Of a DNA stretch of 64,000 bases, positions 39,598 through 49,470 are shown one piece after another. How positions within the stretch are numbered: position 1 is the first letter of the stretch; each line of letters opens with the position of its first letter. Source of the stretch: Solirubrobacter ginsenosidimutans (GTDB taxonomy: Bacteria; Actinomycetota; Thermoleophilia; Solirubrobacterales; Solirubrobacteraceae); assembly GCF_027587205.1 (NCBI RefSeq), contig NZ_JAPDOD010000041.1, forward strand, positions 14,341 to 78,340, given 5' to 3'. The notes below the pieces were generated by a model. The model did not search any database. It was not told the origin of the DNA and saw nothing but the letters and a program-made list of their open reading frames with translations. The translations under genes and the position numbers were made by a program.

Positions 39598-40389
39598 GTG
39601 AAGCTCGACGGCGCGCGCGTGCTGCTGACCGGTGCGACCGGCGGGCTCGGGCAGGCGATCGCGCGTGGCCTCGCGGCGCGCGGGGCGACGTTGATCGTGA
39701 CCGGCCGGCGTGCCGAGGTGCTCGAACCGCTCGCGGCCGAACTGGGCGCGCGGGTGATCGTCTCCGACCTCTCCGAGCCTGACGCCCCGGCGCGGCTGCT
39801 GGAGGAGGCGGGTGAGGTCGACGTGCTCGTCGCCAACGCCGGGCTGCCGGGCAGCGGGCGCTTGCACTCCTTCACCCCCGAGCAGATCGACCGCGCGCTC
39901 GACGTCAACCTGCGCGCCCCGATCCTGCTCGCCCACGGCCTGACCGAGTCGATGGTCGCTCGCGGCCGCGGGCACCTCCTGTTCATGTCCTCGCTCTCCG
40001 GCCGGGCGGCTTCGCCCGGAACCTCGATCTACGCGGCGACCAAGTTCGGGTTGCGCGGGTTCGCCCTCTCCCTGCGCGAGGACCTCGCGCCCACGGGCGT
40101 CGGCGTCTCCGTGATCCTCCCCGGCTTCATCAGCGACGCGGGGATGTTCGCCGACTCCGGCGCCAAGCTGCCCCCGTTCGTCGGTACCAAGCGCCCGGAG
40201 GACGTCGCGCGAGCGGTCGTGAAGGCGATCGAGGCAAACCGCGCCGAGCTCGACGTCGCGCCTCTGCCGCTGCGCGCCGGTGCGCACCTCGCCGCCCTGG
40301 CCCCCGGGCCGATCGGCTCGATCCAGCGCAAACTCGGCGCCACGGCGACCGCCGCGCAGTTCGAGAAGGGCCAGGCGGACAAGCGCTAG
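39598..40389 (+). CDS. Short-chain dehydrogenase/reductase
   Basis: A 263-aa classical SDR. The cofactor motif is LLTGATGGLGQAIARG (about residues 9-24), the NAG motif VLVANAGLPG, and the catalytic Ser and YxxxK in FMSSLSGRAASPGTSIYAATK (split here to the key residues S, Y, K). The NADP(H) preference is suggested by TGRR after beta2. Substrate unknown. GTG 39598 follows the FIST gene by 64 nt. The 3' end abuts a 10-bp tandem repeat and a truncated convergent gene. Confidence 0.9.
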   Translation: MKLDGARVLLTGATGGLGQAIARGLAARGATLIVTGRRAEVLEPLAAELGARVIVSDLSEPDAPARLLEEAGEVDVLVANAGLPGSGRLHSFTPEQIDRALDVNLRAPILLAHGLTESMVARGRGHLLFMSSLSGRAASPGTSIYAATKFGLRGFALSLREDLAPTGVGVSVILPGFISDAGMFADSGAKLPPFVGTKRPEDVARAVVKAIEANRAELDVAPLPLRAGAHLAALAPGPIGSIQRKLGATATAAQFEKGQADKR

Positions 40390-40391
40390 CC

Positions 40392-40425
40392 GGCGCGGCG
40401 TGGCGCGGCGTGGCGCGGCGTGGCG
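40392..40425. repeat. 10-bp tandem repeat at a gene junction
   Basis: TGGCGCGGCG occurs twice in exact tandem (40401-40420), preceded by CGGCGCGGCG and followed by TGGCGGG. It lies between the SDR stop and the broken end of the mscS-like relic, consistent with slippage or a deletion join. Confidence 0.75.
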
Positions 40426-40455
40426 GGTCGCCGCGCGGCGGGCGCGCTCCGTGTC

Positions 40456-40869
40456 GGCGAAACCGAGGACGACGGCGCCGACCGCACCGCCGACGGCCAA
40501 GGTGCCGGGATTCAGCCCCGCGACGCGCAGCGCCAGGACCGCGGCGACGACGATGAAGACCAGCCGCAGCAGGAAGCCCGCGGTGCCGGCCGTGCCCGGG
40601 TCCATGCGCCCCAAGAGCGCCGGCGCGGTGAAGCGTCCGAGGTCCCGCGCCAGCGCCCAGCCGAGAATCACCATGACGACGGCGGCGGCCACGCGCACGG
40701 GCGTGTCGACCCCGAAGATCCGTTCGCGCTCCACGTAGGCGCCGAGCGTCAACGCGAACAGCGGGAGCAGCGCGGCGAGCTCCCACTTCGCGCGCCGGGC
40801 GCGCTGGGCGGTCTGCAGCGTCACCGAGCGCGCTCGCGGGGCGACGTGTGGTCGACGTAAGTGAGGCAT
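40456..40869 (-). pseudogene. Truncated MscS-like mechanosensitive channel (5' part only)
   Basis: From ATG 40869 the frame reads a basic N-terminus, two or three hydrophobic segments (AALLPLFALTLGAYVE, VRVAAAVVMVILGWALA, FLLRLVFIVVAAVLALRVAG) and the start of the MscS pore helix LNPGTLAVGGAVGAVVLGFA at about residues 119-138. The family should continue with an LGN-type pore end and a beta domain. Instead the reading turns to Arg/Ala-rich sequence over the tandem repeat and runs antisense into the SDR gene without an early stop. It is interpreted as a 3'-deleted relic. Confidence 0.65.
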
Positions 40870-40931
40870 CGGGAAAGCCCAACACTGCGCAAAGCGCCGG
40901 GTTTCAGTTGCTGTGACGGCAATCACAAATC

Positions 40932-40953
40932 GTTCACTTCTTGTCGACTACGG
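40932..40953 (+). promoter_or_regulatory. Candidate PHO box upstream of alkaline phosphatase
   Basis: GTTCACTTCTT is followed at exactly 11-nt period by GTCGACTACGG. PhoP boxes in actinobacteria are 11-nt direct repeats starting GTTCA. The second unit matches poorly. The location 54-75 nt before the alkaline phosphatase gene fits phosphate control, but the evidence is weak. Confidence 0.3.
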
Positions 40954-41006
40954 CCCGTAAGAGTCCCCCACGCAACTCTCATTAGAACGAGACGAGGAGG
41001 CAGGGA

Positions 41007-42818
41007 ATGCGCGTTCTGCGCATCGGGACGCTCGGCGCGATCGGTCTCGCGGCGTGTGCCACGGCCGTCGCCGTGGGCCAGTCGGGGCCTGATAAGGCCG
41101 CCGACATCAAGGCGTCCATCGACATCTCCAAGCCGAAGAACATCATCCTGTTCATCGGCGACGGCATGGGCGAGCAGGAAGTCACGTCCGGCCGCTATTA
41201 CGGCAAGGGCGCCACCGGGCGCCTGAACATGGACGCGCTCAAGCTGCGCGGTGACGTCACGACGTACAACGTCGGGCCGGCGGCCCAGGCGCCGTACCCG
41301 CCCAACTACGTGCCGGACTCCGCGCCGACGGCGAGCGCCTGGTCCAGCGGCATCAAGACGCTCGACGGACGGCTCGGCCAGGGCCCGAGCTCCGGCGTGA
41401 CCGTGCCGGGCACGAACTTCAAGACCTACATGGAGATCGCGCGCGACCGTGGCATGGCCACGGGCAACGTCTCCACCGCCGAGATCACGGACGCCACGCC
41501 GGCCGGCCCGTCCTCGCACATCTCCCAGCGCGGCTGCCAGGGTCCCAACGACACGCGCACCGCGTGCCCGACGGAGACCAAGGCCGCCGGCGGCCTCGGC
41601 TCGATCGCCGAGCAGCAGGCCGACGAGAAGTTCGACGTCGTCCTCGGCGGCGGACGCGCCCGCTACGCCCAGCCGCTGGACGCGGGCGGGACGAAGAACG
41701 TCATCGACTACGCCAAGGAGAAGGGCTACAAGTACGTCGCCACCAAGGACGAGATGAACGCCGTCACGTCGCTGGGCTCGGGCGAGCGGCTGCTCGGCCT
41801 GTTCCACGACAGCAACATGACGACGGAGTACAACGCGCTGATCGCCTCCGACACGGGCGCGGGCTCGGCGACGACGAAGTGCACGCCGTCCAACCGCGGC
41901 ACCGAGCCGAGCCTGAAGGAGATGACCGACAAGGCCATCAAGCTCCTGCAGGGCAACCAGAAGGGCTTCGTGCTCCAGGTCGAGGGCGCCTCGATCGACA
42001 AGCGCGACCACTCCGCCGACGCCTGCGGCCAGATCGGCGAGCTGCTCGGCATGGACGACGCGATCGGCGTCGCCCAGGAGTTCCAGCGCACCCACCCGGA
42101 CACGCTGATCCTCGTCACGGCCGATCACTCCCACACGAGCCAGATCATCCCCGTCACCCAGGTTCCGCGCGGCGCGTACACCACGCTGCAGACGGTCGAC
42201 GGCCAGCCGATCCGCATCGCCTACGGCACGGCCCCGGTCTCCGGCAGCCAGGCCCACACGGGCTCCACGGTCCCGGTCTTCGCCTCGGGCCCGCGTGCCG
42301 CCGACATCGTCGGCACGATCGATCAGACCGAGCTGTTCCCGGTCCTCACCAACACCCAGACCTCGCCGAACAACGGTTCCGCGCCGGTGATCGTCGGCAG
42401 CGACGTGGGCGGCAACGTCCCGGCCACGCTCGCCCTGACCACGGGCCCGGGGGCGGCCACCTTCGCCCCTTTCGTCCCGGGCGTTGAGAAGGACTACACC
42501 GCTTCCCTGGTCGCGAACGTGACCTCGTCGGCGGCCAATGCAACTCTCAGCGTCGCCGACACCAGCTCCATCGCCACGGGCCGCCTCGTCAACGGCTCGT
42601 TCTCGCTCGTCCGCGCGCTCGAAGCCAAGTCGGGTAGCGGCGCGTACGCGCAGGTCGGCGGCAGCGCCGCGCCGACCACGCTCGTGAACTGGGCCGGTCC
42701 GGTGTCCAACGCCAGCACACCGATCGACTTCAAGCAGTCGATCGGTGCGACCGAGCCGCTGCGCACCGGTCCGTACACCAAGACGCTGACCCTGACGCTC
42801 AGCACCACCGCTCCGTAG
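41007..42818 (+). CDS. phoA: Secreted alkaline phosphatase with a C-terminal extension
   Basis: A 603-aa PhoA-family alkaline phosphatase. An N-terminal signal segment (residues 1-24) is followed by metal motif IILFIGDGMGEQE (about 47-59), nucleophile Ser105 in DSAPTASAWSSG, VEGASIDKRDHSADACGQIG and VTADHSHTSQI, then HTGSTVPVFASGP. These are the zinc and magnesium ligands. Residues ~450-603 form an extra Thr/Ser-rich beta domain (NATLSVADTSSIATGRLVNG). It releases phosphate outside the cell. ATG 41007 has AGGAGG 7 nt upstream. The stop lies 8 nt from the convergent radical SAM gene. Confidence 0.92.
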   Translation: MRVLRIGTLGAIGLAACATAVAVGQSGPDKAADIKASIDISKPKNIILFIGDGMGEQEVTSGRYYGKGATGRLNMDALKLRGDVTTYNVGPAAQAPYPPNYVPDSAPTASAWSSGIKTLDGRLGQGPSSGVTVPGTNFKTYMEIARDRGMATGNVSTAEITDATPAGPSSHISQRGCQGPNDTRTACPTETKAAGGLGSIAEQQADEKFDVVLGGGRARYAQPLDAGGTKNVIDYAKEKGYKYVATKDEMNAVTSLGSGERLLGLFHDSNMTTEYNALIASDTGAGSATTKCTPSNRGTEPSLKEMTDKAIKLLQGNQKGFVLQVEGASIDKRDHSADACGQIGELLGMDDAIGVAQEFQRTHPDTLILVTADHSHTSQIIPVTQVPRGAYTTLQTVDGQPIRIAYGTAPVSGSQAHTGSTVPVFASGPRAADIVGTIDQTELFPVLTNTQTSPNNGSAPVIVGSDVGGNVPATLALTTGPGAATFAPFVPGVEKDYTASLVANVTSSAANATLSVADTSSIATGRLVNGSFSLVRALEAKSGSGAYAQVGGSAAPTTLVNWAGPVSNASTPIDFKQSIGATEPLRTGPYTKTLTLTLSTTAP

Positions 42819-42826
42819 GGACCACC

Positions 42827-43855
42827 TCAAAAGAGGCTCCCCTGAATGACCCTCGGGGGTCGCGGCGCCGTCGCCACCGGCGGACGCCGCGGCCCCCGAT
42901 GGCGGTCGCGCACGGGGTAGGTCCGCAGCGCCCACGGCGCGCCCGCCGCCAGCTCGATCTTGCGCTTCTCGGCCGCTGACACGTACGCGCCCTTCGCGTA
43001 GAGCTTCTCGTAGCGCGGCACGAGGTCCGGCCGGTGCTCGCGCAGCCACGCGAAGTAGATGTCACGCACCGCGCCACGCAGGAACAGCGTCTGGCCGCCG
43101 ATGTAGGTCGCCCGCGCCTCGGTCGCCGCCTCGACGATCCGCTCCACCTGCTCCGGGGCGTCGTTGACCCCGGGCATCAGCGGCGCGATCAGCACCCCGG
43201 TCGGGATGCCCGCGCGGTTGAGCTCGCCGACGGCTTCCAGCCGCGCCTTCGGGTTCGGCGTGTGCGGCTCGGTCGCCCGCCACGCCTTCTCGTCCAGCGT
43301 CGGCACCGACAGGCACGCGCTGACGTCCGTCACCGCGGCGATCTCCTGCAGCAGGTCCAGGTCGCGCAGCACGAGCGGCGATTTGGTCAGGATCGAGCAG
43401 GGGTTGCGGAAGCCGCGCATCGCCTCCCAGATCCCGCGCATGAGCTTGTAGCGGCCCTCCACCCACTGATACGGGTCGGTGTTCGTGCCCAGGGCGATCG
43501 GGTCGCCCCGCCACGACCTGCGCCCGAGCTCCGCCCGCAGGACCTCGGGCACGTTGACCTTGACGACGATCTCACGCTCGAAGTCACTGCCGGCGTCCAT
43601 GTCCAGGTACTCGTGGGTCGGCCGGGCGAAGCAGTAGACGCACGCGTGCGTACAGCCGCGATACGGGTTGATCGTCCACTCGAACGGCAGCCCGCGAGTG
43701 CCGCCCGGGACGTGGTTGAGCGCCGATTTCGTGCGCACCTCGTGGAAGCGCATGTTCAGCGCCTCCGGCGCGTCGAAGCGGCGGACGACCGTATCCCCCA
43801 GACCCGGCAGCCTCCCCGCGTCATCCGAACTGATGTTCTGCGAATCCCAGCGCAT
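42827..43855 (-). CDS. Rv2578c-family radical SAM protein
   Basis: A 342-aa radical SAM protein. The [4Fe-4S] motif is NPYRGCTHACVYCFARPTHE (about residues 65-84, CxxxCxxC), and the remaining sequence matches Rv2578c-type proteins (KSALNHVPG, ALGTNTDPYQWVEGRYKLMR, LIAPLMPGVND). Relatives include spore photoproduct lyase-like proteins, and the ligand-binding region supports DNA- or nucleotide-related chemistry, but the reaction is unknown. ATG 43855 is preceded by a perfect LexA-type box, so SOS control is predicted. Confidence 0.88.
   Translation of the reverse strand: MRWDSQNISSDDAGRLPGLGDTVVRRFDAPEALNMRFHEVRTKSALNHVPGGTRGLPFEWTINPYRGCTHACVYCFARPTHEYLDMDAGSDFEREIVVKVNVPEVLRAELGRRSWRGDPIALGTNTDPYQWVEGRYKLMRGIWEAMRGFRNPCSILTKSPLVLRDLDLLQEIAAVTDVSACLSVPTLDEKAWRATEPHTPNPKARLEAVGELNRAGIPTGVLIAPLMPGVNDAPEQVERIVEAATEARATYIGGQTLFLRGAVRDIYFAWLREHRPDLVPRYEKLYAKGAYVSAAEKRKIELAAGAPWALRTYPVRDRHRGPRRPPVATAPRPPRVIQGSLF
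43826..43839. promoter_or_regulatory. Second LexA-like box inside the radical SAM gene start
   Basis: CGAACTGATGTTCT matches the CGAAC-N4-GTTCG SOS palindrome with one mismatch. It lies within the first codons, and its centre is 31 bp from the perfect box at 43857-43870, about three helical turns, which could allow cooperative LexA binding. Confidence 0.5.
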
Positions 43856-43856
43856 A

Positions 43857-43870
43857 CGAACAGATGTTCG
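43857..43870. promoter_or_regulatory. Perfect LexA-type SOS box of the radical SAM gene
   Basis: CGAACAGATGTTCG is a perfect CGAAC-N4-GTTCG palindrome ending immediately beside ATG 43855. This is the LexA (DinR-type) operator of Gram-positive and actinobacterial genomes. Confidence 0.75.
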
Positions 43871-44031
43871 CATAGCTGCAGGACGGAATGTCGAGCCAAC
43901 CTCGACCAATAGACGGTGCAACGGCGTCGACCGCTCAGGGATACTCCGTGAGCGCTCGCGTGTCGGAGGAGCTGTTCACTCCCAACTTCCACCCGGCACG
44001 CGGGCGCCGACTGGTATACGCCGTTTTTACG

Positions 44032-45351
44032 TCAAGCGGCGCGGGAGAGCAGCGATTCGCTGCCCGTGAGCGACTGGCTCGTCGCCGCGCTGATCTCGAC
44101 CGGGACGATCTCGCTCGGCGAGGCGAGGCCGTCGAAGTTGACGACCTTGTTGTGCGTGGTCCGGCCGCGCAGCTGTGACGGGTCGTGGCGCGAATGGCCC
44201 TCGACCAACACGTCGAGCGTCCGGCCGACGAAGCGCTGGGCGCGCTCACGAGCGCGCCGCTGGACGACCTCGACGAGCCGTTCCATGCGCTCCACCTGCA
44301 CCTCGTGCGCGATGAAGTCGTCGACGAACTCGGCGGCCTCGGTGTCGCGGCGGGGCGAGTAGATGAACGTGAAGGCGCCATCGAAGCCGACCTCCTCGAC
44401 GACCTCGAGCGTCTCGGCAAACTCCGCCTCGGTCTCCCCCGGGAAGCCGACGATGATGTCCGTCGTGATCGCGCAGTCCGGCACGTGCTCGCGGATCAGC
44501 GCGACGCGATCCAGGTAGCGCTCGCGGCCGTAGGTCCGGCGCATCGCCTTCAGCACCCGCGACGAGCCCGACTGCAGCGGCAGGTGGATGTGCTGGCACA
44601 CGGACTCGAGCTCTGCGTGGGCGCGGATGACGTCCTCGAGCATGTGGGCGGGATGCGGGCTCGTGTAGCGGATGCGGTCGATGCCGTCGATCGCGTCGAC
44701 CGCCGTCAGCAGCTCGGAGAACTTGCGCGGCTGCGGCCGCAGGCGGGTGCCGTAGGAGTTGACGTTCTGGCCGAGCAGCGTCACCTCGCGCACGCCGTCG
44801 GCGGCGAGCGCGCGGACCTCGTCGACGAGCTCGTCGAACGGGCGTGAGACCTCACGCCCGCGCGTCGTGGGCACGATGCAGAACGAGCACTTCATGTTGC
44901 AGCCCGCGCTGATCTGGACCCACGCGTGGACGTCACGCGCCCGCTTGCCGGGAAGGTGCCCGGTGAAGCCCTCGAACTCGAAGAACCCCTGCGCCGTCAG
45001 CGAGTCGCTGGTCAAGAACTCCGCCAGCTTGTTGACCTGACCCGGCCCGAACGCCACGTCGACGAACGGGAACTGGGCGAAGACCTGGTCCTTCATCGAC
45101 TGCGCCCAGCAGCCGCCGACGCCGATCACGCGGTTCGGATCCTTGCGCTTGAGCACCCGCGCCTCGTACAGGTGCGAGACGAAGCGCTCGTCGGCCTTCT
45201 CGCGAATCGAGCAGGTGTTGAACAGGATCAGGTCCGCTTCCGCGCGCTCGGGCACCTCGGCGTAGCCGAGCGACTCGAGCATCCCCTTCATGCGCTCGGA
45301 GTCGTGCTCGTTCATCTGGCACCCGAAGGTGGTCACGTGGAAGCGCTTCAT
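44032..45351 (-). CDS. miaB: tRNA-2-methylthio-N6-dimethylallyladenosine synthase
   Basis: A 439-aa methylthiotransferase. The N-terminal UPF0004 domain has FHVTTFGCQMNEHDSERM, FNTCSIREKADER and GVGGCWAQ cysteines for the auxiliary cluster; the radical SAM motif is GCNMKCSFCIVPTTRG (about residues 148-163); a TRAM domain closes the protein. It adds the 2-methylthio group to the MiaA product at A37. It lies 5 nt after rny; a 176-nt gap separates it from the downstream radical SAM gene. Full length and intact. Confidence 0.96.
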   Translation of the reverse strand: MKRFHVTTFGCQMNEHDSERMKGMLESLGYAEVPERAEADLILFNTCSIREKADERFVSHLYEARVLKRKDPNRVIGVGGCWAQSMKDQVFAQFPFVDVAFGPGQVNKLAEFLTSDSLTAQGFFEFEGFTGHLPGKRARDVHAWVQISAGCNMKCSFCIVPTTRGREVSRPFDELVDEVRALAADGVREVTLLGQNVNSYGTRLRPQPRKFSELLTAVDAIDGIDRIRYTSPHPAHMLEDVIRAHAELESVCQHIHLPLQSGSSRVLKAMRRTYGRERYLDRVALIREHVPDCAITTDIIVGFPGETEAEFAETLEVVEEVGFDGAFTFIYSPRRDTEAAEFVDDFIAHEVQVERMERLVEVVQRRARERAQRFVGRTLDVLVEGHSRHDPSQLRGRTTHNKVVNFDGLASPSEIVPVEISAATSQSLTGSESLLSRAA

Positions 45352-45356
45352 TTCGG

Positions 45357-46820
45357 CTAACGAGCGTAGTCGGTGGCCCGCGACTCCCGGATCACCGTGA
45401 CCTTGATCTGGCCCGGGTACTCGAGCTCCTGCTCGATCTCGCGGGCGATCTCGTGGCTCAGCAGCACCGCGCCGTCGTCGTCGAGCGTGCCCGGGATGAC
45501 CATCACGCGGATCTCGCGGCCGGCCTGCATGGCGTAGACCTTGTCGACGCCGTCGTGGCGCGTGGCGATCTGTTCCAGGTCTCGCAGACGCTTGACGTAT
45601 TGCTCCAGCGACTCACCGCGGGCGCCGGGGCGGGCGCCGGAGAGCGCGTCCGCGGCCTGCACGATCACGGCCTCCACCGTCTGGGGCTCGACCTCGTTGT
45701 GGTGGGCCTCCATCGCGTGCGCGACGGACTCGGACTCGCCGTGGCGGCGGGCGAGATCGCCGCCGACCAGGGCGTGCGGGCCTTCGACCTCATGCGAGAC
45801 GGCCTTGCCGATGTCGTGCAGCAGCGCGGCGCGGCGGGCGGTCTTGGCGGACGCGCCGAGCTCGTCGGCCATCATCGCCGCGAGGTGCGCGCACTCGATC
45901 GAGTGCGCGAGGACGTTCTGGCCGTAGCTCGTGCGGTACTTCAGGCGGCCGAGGATGCGGACCAGCTCGGCGTCCAGGCCCTGGACGTTGGCGTCCAGCG
46001 CGGCCTGCTCGCCGGACTCGATGATGTGGCTCTCGAGCTCAGATTTGGCCTGGTAGTAGGTCTCCTCGATGCGGGCCGGGTGGATGCGGCCGTCGGAGAG
46101 CAGCTTCTCCAGCGTCATCCGGGCGATCTCGCGGCGGACGCCGTCGAAGCCGGACAGGATCACGGCGTTGGGCGTGTCGTCGATGATGAAGTCGACGCCG
46201 GTGAGGTGCTCGAGGGCGCGGATGTTGCGGCCTTCACGACCGATGATGCGGCCCTTCATGTCGTCGGCCGGCAGCTGGACCACGGACACGGTGGTCTCCG
46301 CCGCGTGGCCGGCGGCGAGGCGCTGCATGACGACCGCGAGGATGTTGCGGACGCGGCGGTCGGCGTCGCGCTTGGTCTCCTCTTCGATCTGGCGGACCAG
46401 GCGGGCGGAGTCGTGGCGGATCTGGTCCTCGAGCTCCTTGAGCAGCAGGTGCTTGGCCTGAGAGGCCGACAGGCCCGACAGGCGCTCGAGTTCACGGACG
46501 TGGCGCTCGTGCGCCTCAACGGTCTCCTGGAGCCGTTCCTCGAGGCGCACCTCGCGCGCGTCGAGCTCGGCGATCCGGATGTCGATCGCGCTCTCGCGCG
46601 AGACCAGGCGCTCCTCCAAGCGCCCGATCTCCTGACGACGCGCCATGGCGTCGTCGGTCTCGGCCTTCGCGGCCGACGTCTCCTTGGCCGGGGCGCTCGC
46701 GGGCCGGGCGCTCGACGGAGCCGTGCCGGCGGCGACGAGCCCGGGGGCCCGCTTCACCAGCAGTAGCGCCGCGATCACCAGGCCGGCCGCGAGAACGGCC
46801 GCCGCGATCACAGTTTCCAT
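45357..46820 (-). CDS. rny: Ribonuclease Y
   Basis: A 487-aa membrane-anchored endoribonuclease. An N-terminal hydrophobic anchor ([19 protein letters not shown], residues ~5-23) is followed by a long coiled coil (about 60-150), a KH domain ([19 protein letters not shown], about 188-206) and an HD domain with [16 protein letters not shown]. It initiates mRNA decay at the membrane. Most actinobacteria rely on RNase E/J, so Rny fits an early-branching class such as Thermoleophilia. ATG 46820 has GAGAGGA upstream. In many bacteria rny lies beside recA. Confidence 0.96.
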   Translation of the reverse strand: METVIAAAVLAAGLVIAALLLVKRAPGLVAAGTAPSSARPASAPAKETSAAKAETDDAMARRQEIGRLEERLVSRESAIDIRIAELDAREVRLEERLQETVEAHERHVRELERLSGLSASQAKHLLLKELEDQIRHDSARLVRQIEEETKRDADRRVRNILAVVMQRLAAGHAAETTVSVVQLPADDMKGRIIGREGRNIRALEHLTGVDFIIDDTPNAVILSGFDGVRREIARMTLEKLLSDGRIHPARIEETYYQAKSELESHIIESGEQAALDANVQGLDAELVRILGRLKYRTSYGQNVLAHSIECAHLAAMMADELGASAKTARRAALLHDIGKAVSHEVEGPHALVGGDLARRHGESESVAHAMEAHHNEVEPQTVEAVIVQAADALSGARPGARGESLEQYVKRLRDLEQIATRHDGVDKVYAMQAGREIRVMVIPGTLDDDGAVLLSHEIAREIEQELEYPGQIKVTVIRESRATDYAR

Positions 46821-47180
46821 TGTCCGTGTCCTCTCTCCGTACGCCGCCCTGCAGGGCGCGGCGAGATCCGATGCTTCGATGTCTATGAGGCGGCAGATCG
46901 AGTCGAGCCCGGAGCCCGGAGCGAGAGGGTCAGCATGAAAAGGCGGCTTTGGGGTGGCCGCCGCGTCAGTAAGCGGCTAGGTGAGTGTTGTCGGAAGGGT
47001 CCGAGCCGAGCTCGGTGGGCGTTCTCGCCCGGTGCGTTGTGTCGTGGCCGGCATTGCTGAAGCTGCTGGATCGCTCGTAAATGGCTGATTTGCTGCTGTT
47101 TCAATGGGTCCGAGCGGACCCGGTCTGTCGCTGCGCCGGATCGTAGTACCGGACGCTGCGGCACGCAATGGAGGACCGTT
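46821..47180. other. 360-nt gap upstream of rny
   Basis: No coding frame is convincing. One clear element is a 7-bp hairpin with a 2-nt loop, GGGTCCG-AG-CGGACCC at 47106-47121, about 60 nt beyond the cbrC stop, a candidate terminator for cbrC. Other short stems (for example GGCGGC/GCCGCC near 46943-46963) are present. The rest probably holds the rny promoter and leader. Confidence 0.4.
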
Positions 47181-47666
47181 CTACGGAGAGTCGGTGTAAG
47201 CGAGGCCGATGCCGCAGTGGCGGCACCGGAAGCGGTACGCGGTCTCCCCCGCCGCCTCGGTCGTCCCCACGAACGCGGCGCCGTCGCCGCAGTGGTAGAG
47301 CCAGTGCTCCTGCTGCCAGCCGTTGAAGCCGGGCGTGCGTTCGGTGATCTCGTCGAGCACGCGGCCCGGCACTTCATCCGGCACGTCCTCGCCCACGTCG
47401 GTGAACTCGATGCCGAGCCGCAGCGCGGCGGCGCCATCGGCGATGCACCACGGACACAGCGGCCCTTCGACGAAATCGTCGGCGGCGAAGACGGGCCCGG
47501 TGTAGACGAAGCCGAAGCGGTGGCCGCAGAGCGCACACGGGAGGCCCGACTCCACGATCGACCCGGTCTTGAGCGGGTCAGGGTGATACGGGAACTCGGG
47601 AAACGGCGGGGCGGGCTCGAGCGGCTCCGGTCCCGCTTCCTTGGGCTTGCGGCTCCACAGGGCCAT
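47181..47666 (-). CDS. cbrC: CbrC-family (UPF0167) protein
   Basis: A 161-aa protein of the CbrC/UPF0167 family: FPYHPDPLKTGSIVESGLPC, a Cys pair CALCGHRFGFVYTGPV, LCPWCIADGAAALRLG, then RTPGFNGWQQEHWLYHCGDG and CRHCG at the end. Three CxxC pairs suggest zinc binding. Escherichia coli CbrC is linked to colicin E2 tolerance; the general function is unknown. ATG 47666 sits beside the palindrome at 47668-47683, suggesting repressor control. It separates recX from rny. Confidence 0.85.
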   Translation of the reverse strand: MALWSRKPKEAGPEPLEPAPPFPEFPYHPDPLKTGSIVESGLPCALCGHRFGFVYTGPVFAADDFVEGPLCPWCIADGAAALRLGIEFTDVGEDVPDEVPGRVLDEITERTPGFNGWQQEHWLYHCGDGAAFVGTTEAAGETAYRFRCRHCGIGLAYTDSP

Positions 47667-47667
47667 C

Positions 47668-47683
47668 CATGAATCGTTTCATG
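47668..47683. promoter_or_regulatory. Palindromic operator candidate at the cbrC start
   Basis: CATGAATCGTTTCATG has perfect 6-bp arms CATGAA/TTCATG around a 4-nt centre, starting 2 nt upstream of ATG 47666. The position suits a repressor site. Confidence 0.4.
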
Positions 47684-47781
47684 CAGGACGGCTCGCGTCA
47701 CCGGTATCGGGGGGATCGAAGCTCGTGCGGCGTTGGCTGGGGCACGGCGGCGGCCGGCCTCCTGGGCGGCGCCGGGCCCCG

Positions 47782-48360
47782 CTAGTACTCGACGGACGCG
47801 CCCGCGTGGCGGCGCAGTGCGTCGTAGGCCAGTTCGAGGTCGTAGCCCTTGCGGACGAGGAACGCGAGGGCGCGGTCGCGGTCGCGCGGAGTCTCCGGCG
47901 GGGCCGGGAAGCGGCGCCTCAGGAGCTCGGACGCCGCCGCGAGCTCGTCGTGCTCGCCCACGCCCACCGCTTCGGCGATCAGCGCACGGTCGACGCCCAG
48001 CTCGAGCAGGCGGCGCTCGATCCGGTCGCTGCCCCAGGCGTCGAGGTTGCGGCGGTCCTCGGCGAAGCGCCGGGCGAAAGTGGCGTCGTCCACGTAGCCG
48101 CCCTCGAGCAGCGCCGCCACGACCTCCTCGACGAAGGCCGGGGCCACGCGCTTCTTGACGAAGTTCTGCCGGACCTCGGCCTCGGTGCGGTCGCGGTGGG
48201 CGAGGAACCGCCACGCGACGTCGAAGGCCTTCTGGCGCTCGATCTCGTCTCCGCCGTCGAACGGGCGCGTGGAGGCGAGCTCGCCGGGGGCGACGGCGTC
48301 GTCGCCGGCGCGGGACCCGGCGACGAGGTCCTCGTCGCCGGGATGGGGCGCGTCCGTCAC
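47782..48360 (-). CDS. recX: Regulatory protein RecX
   Basis: A 192-aa RecX protein with the three-helix repeats: [40 protein letters not shown] and [21 protein letters not shown] ~45-residue acidic N-terminal extension precedes them. RecX binds RecA filaments and limits strand exchange. GTG 48360 is 7 nt after recA, the usual recA-recX order, so the two are co-transcribed. Confidence 0.92.
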   Translation of the reverse strand: MTDAPHPGDEDLVAGSRAGDDAVAPGELASTRPFDGGDEIERQKAFDVAWRFLAHRDRTEAEVRQNFVKKRVAPAFVEEVVAALLEGGYVDDATFARRFAEDRRNLDAWGSDRIERRLLELGVDRALIAEAVGVGEHDELAAASELLRRRFPAPPETPRDRDRALAFLVRKGYDLELAYDALRRHAGASVEY

Positions 48361-48367
48361 GTTCGCG

Positions 48368-49438
<1,071 letters not shown>

Positions 49439-49445
49439 GGACTGC

Positions 49446-49451
49446 ACGCTA
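49446..49451 (-). promoter_or_regulatory. Predicted -10 element of recA
   Basis: Minus-strand TAGCGT is 7 nt before ATG 49438. The LexA-like box at 49471-49484 begins 20 nt further upstream, over the expected -35 region, so LexA binding would block polymerase. Confidence 0.6.
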
Positions 49452-49470
49452 GGGGCAGCATCGGACGGAG

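Noticed and set aside
42827..43855. Alternative downstream start for the radical SAM gene because of the internal LexA-like box
   Set aside because: The family N-terminus MRWDSQ is encoded from ATG 43855, so the second box is more likely a true intragenic operator or chance match.
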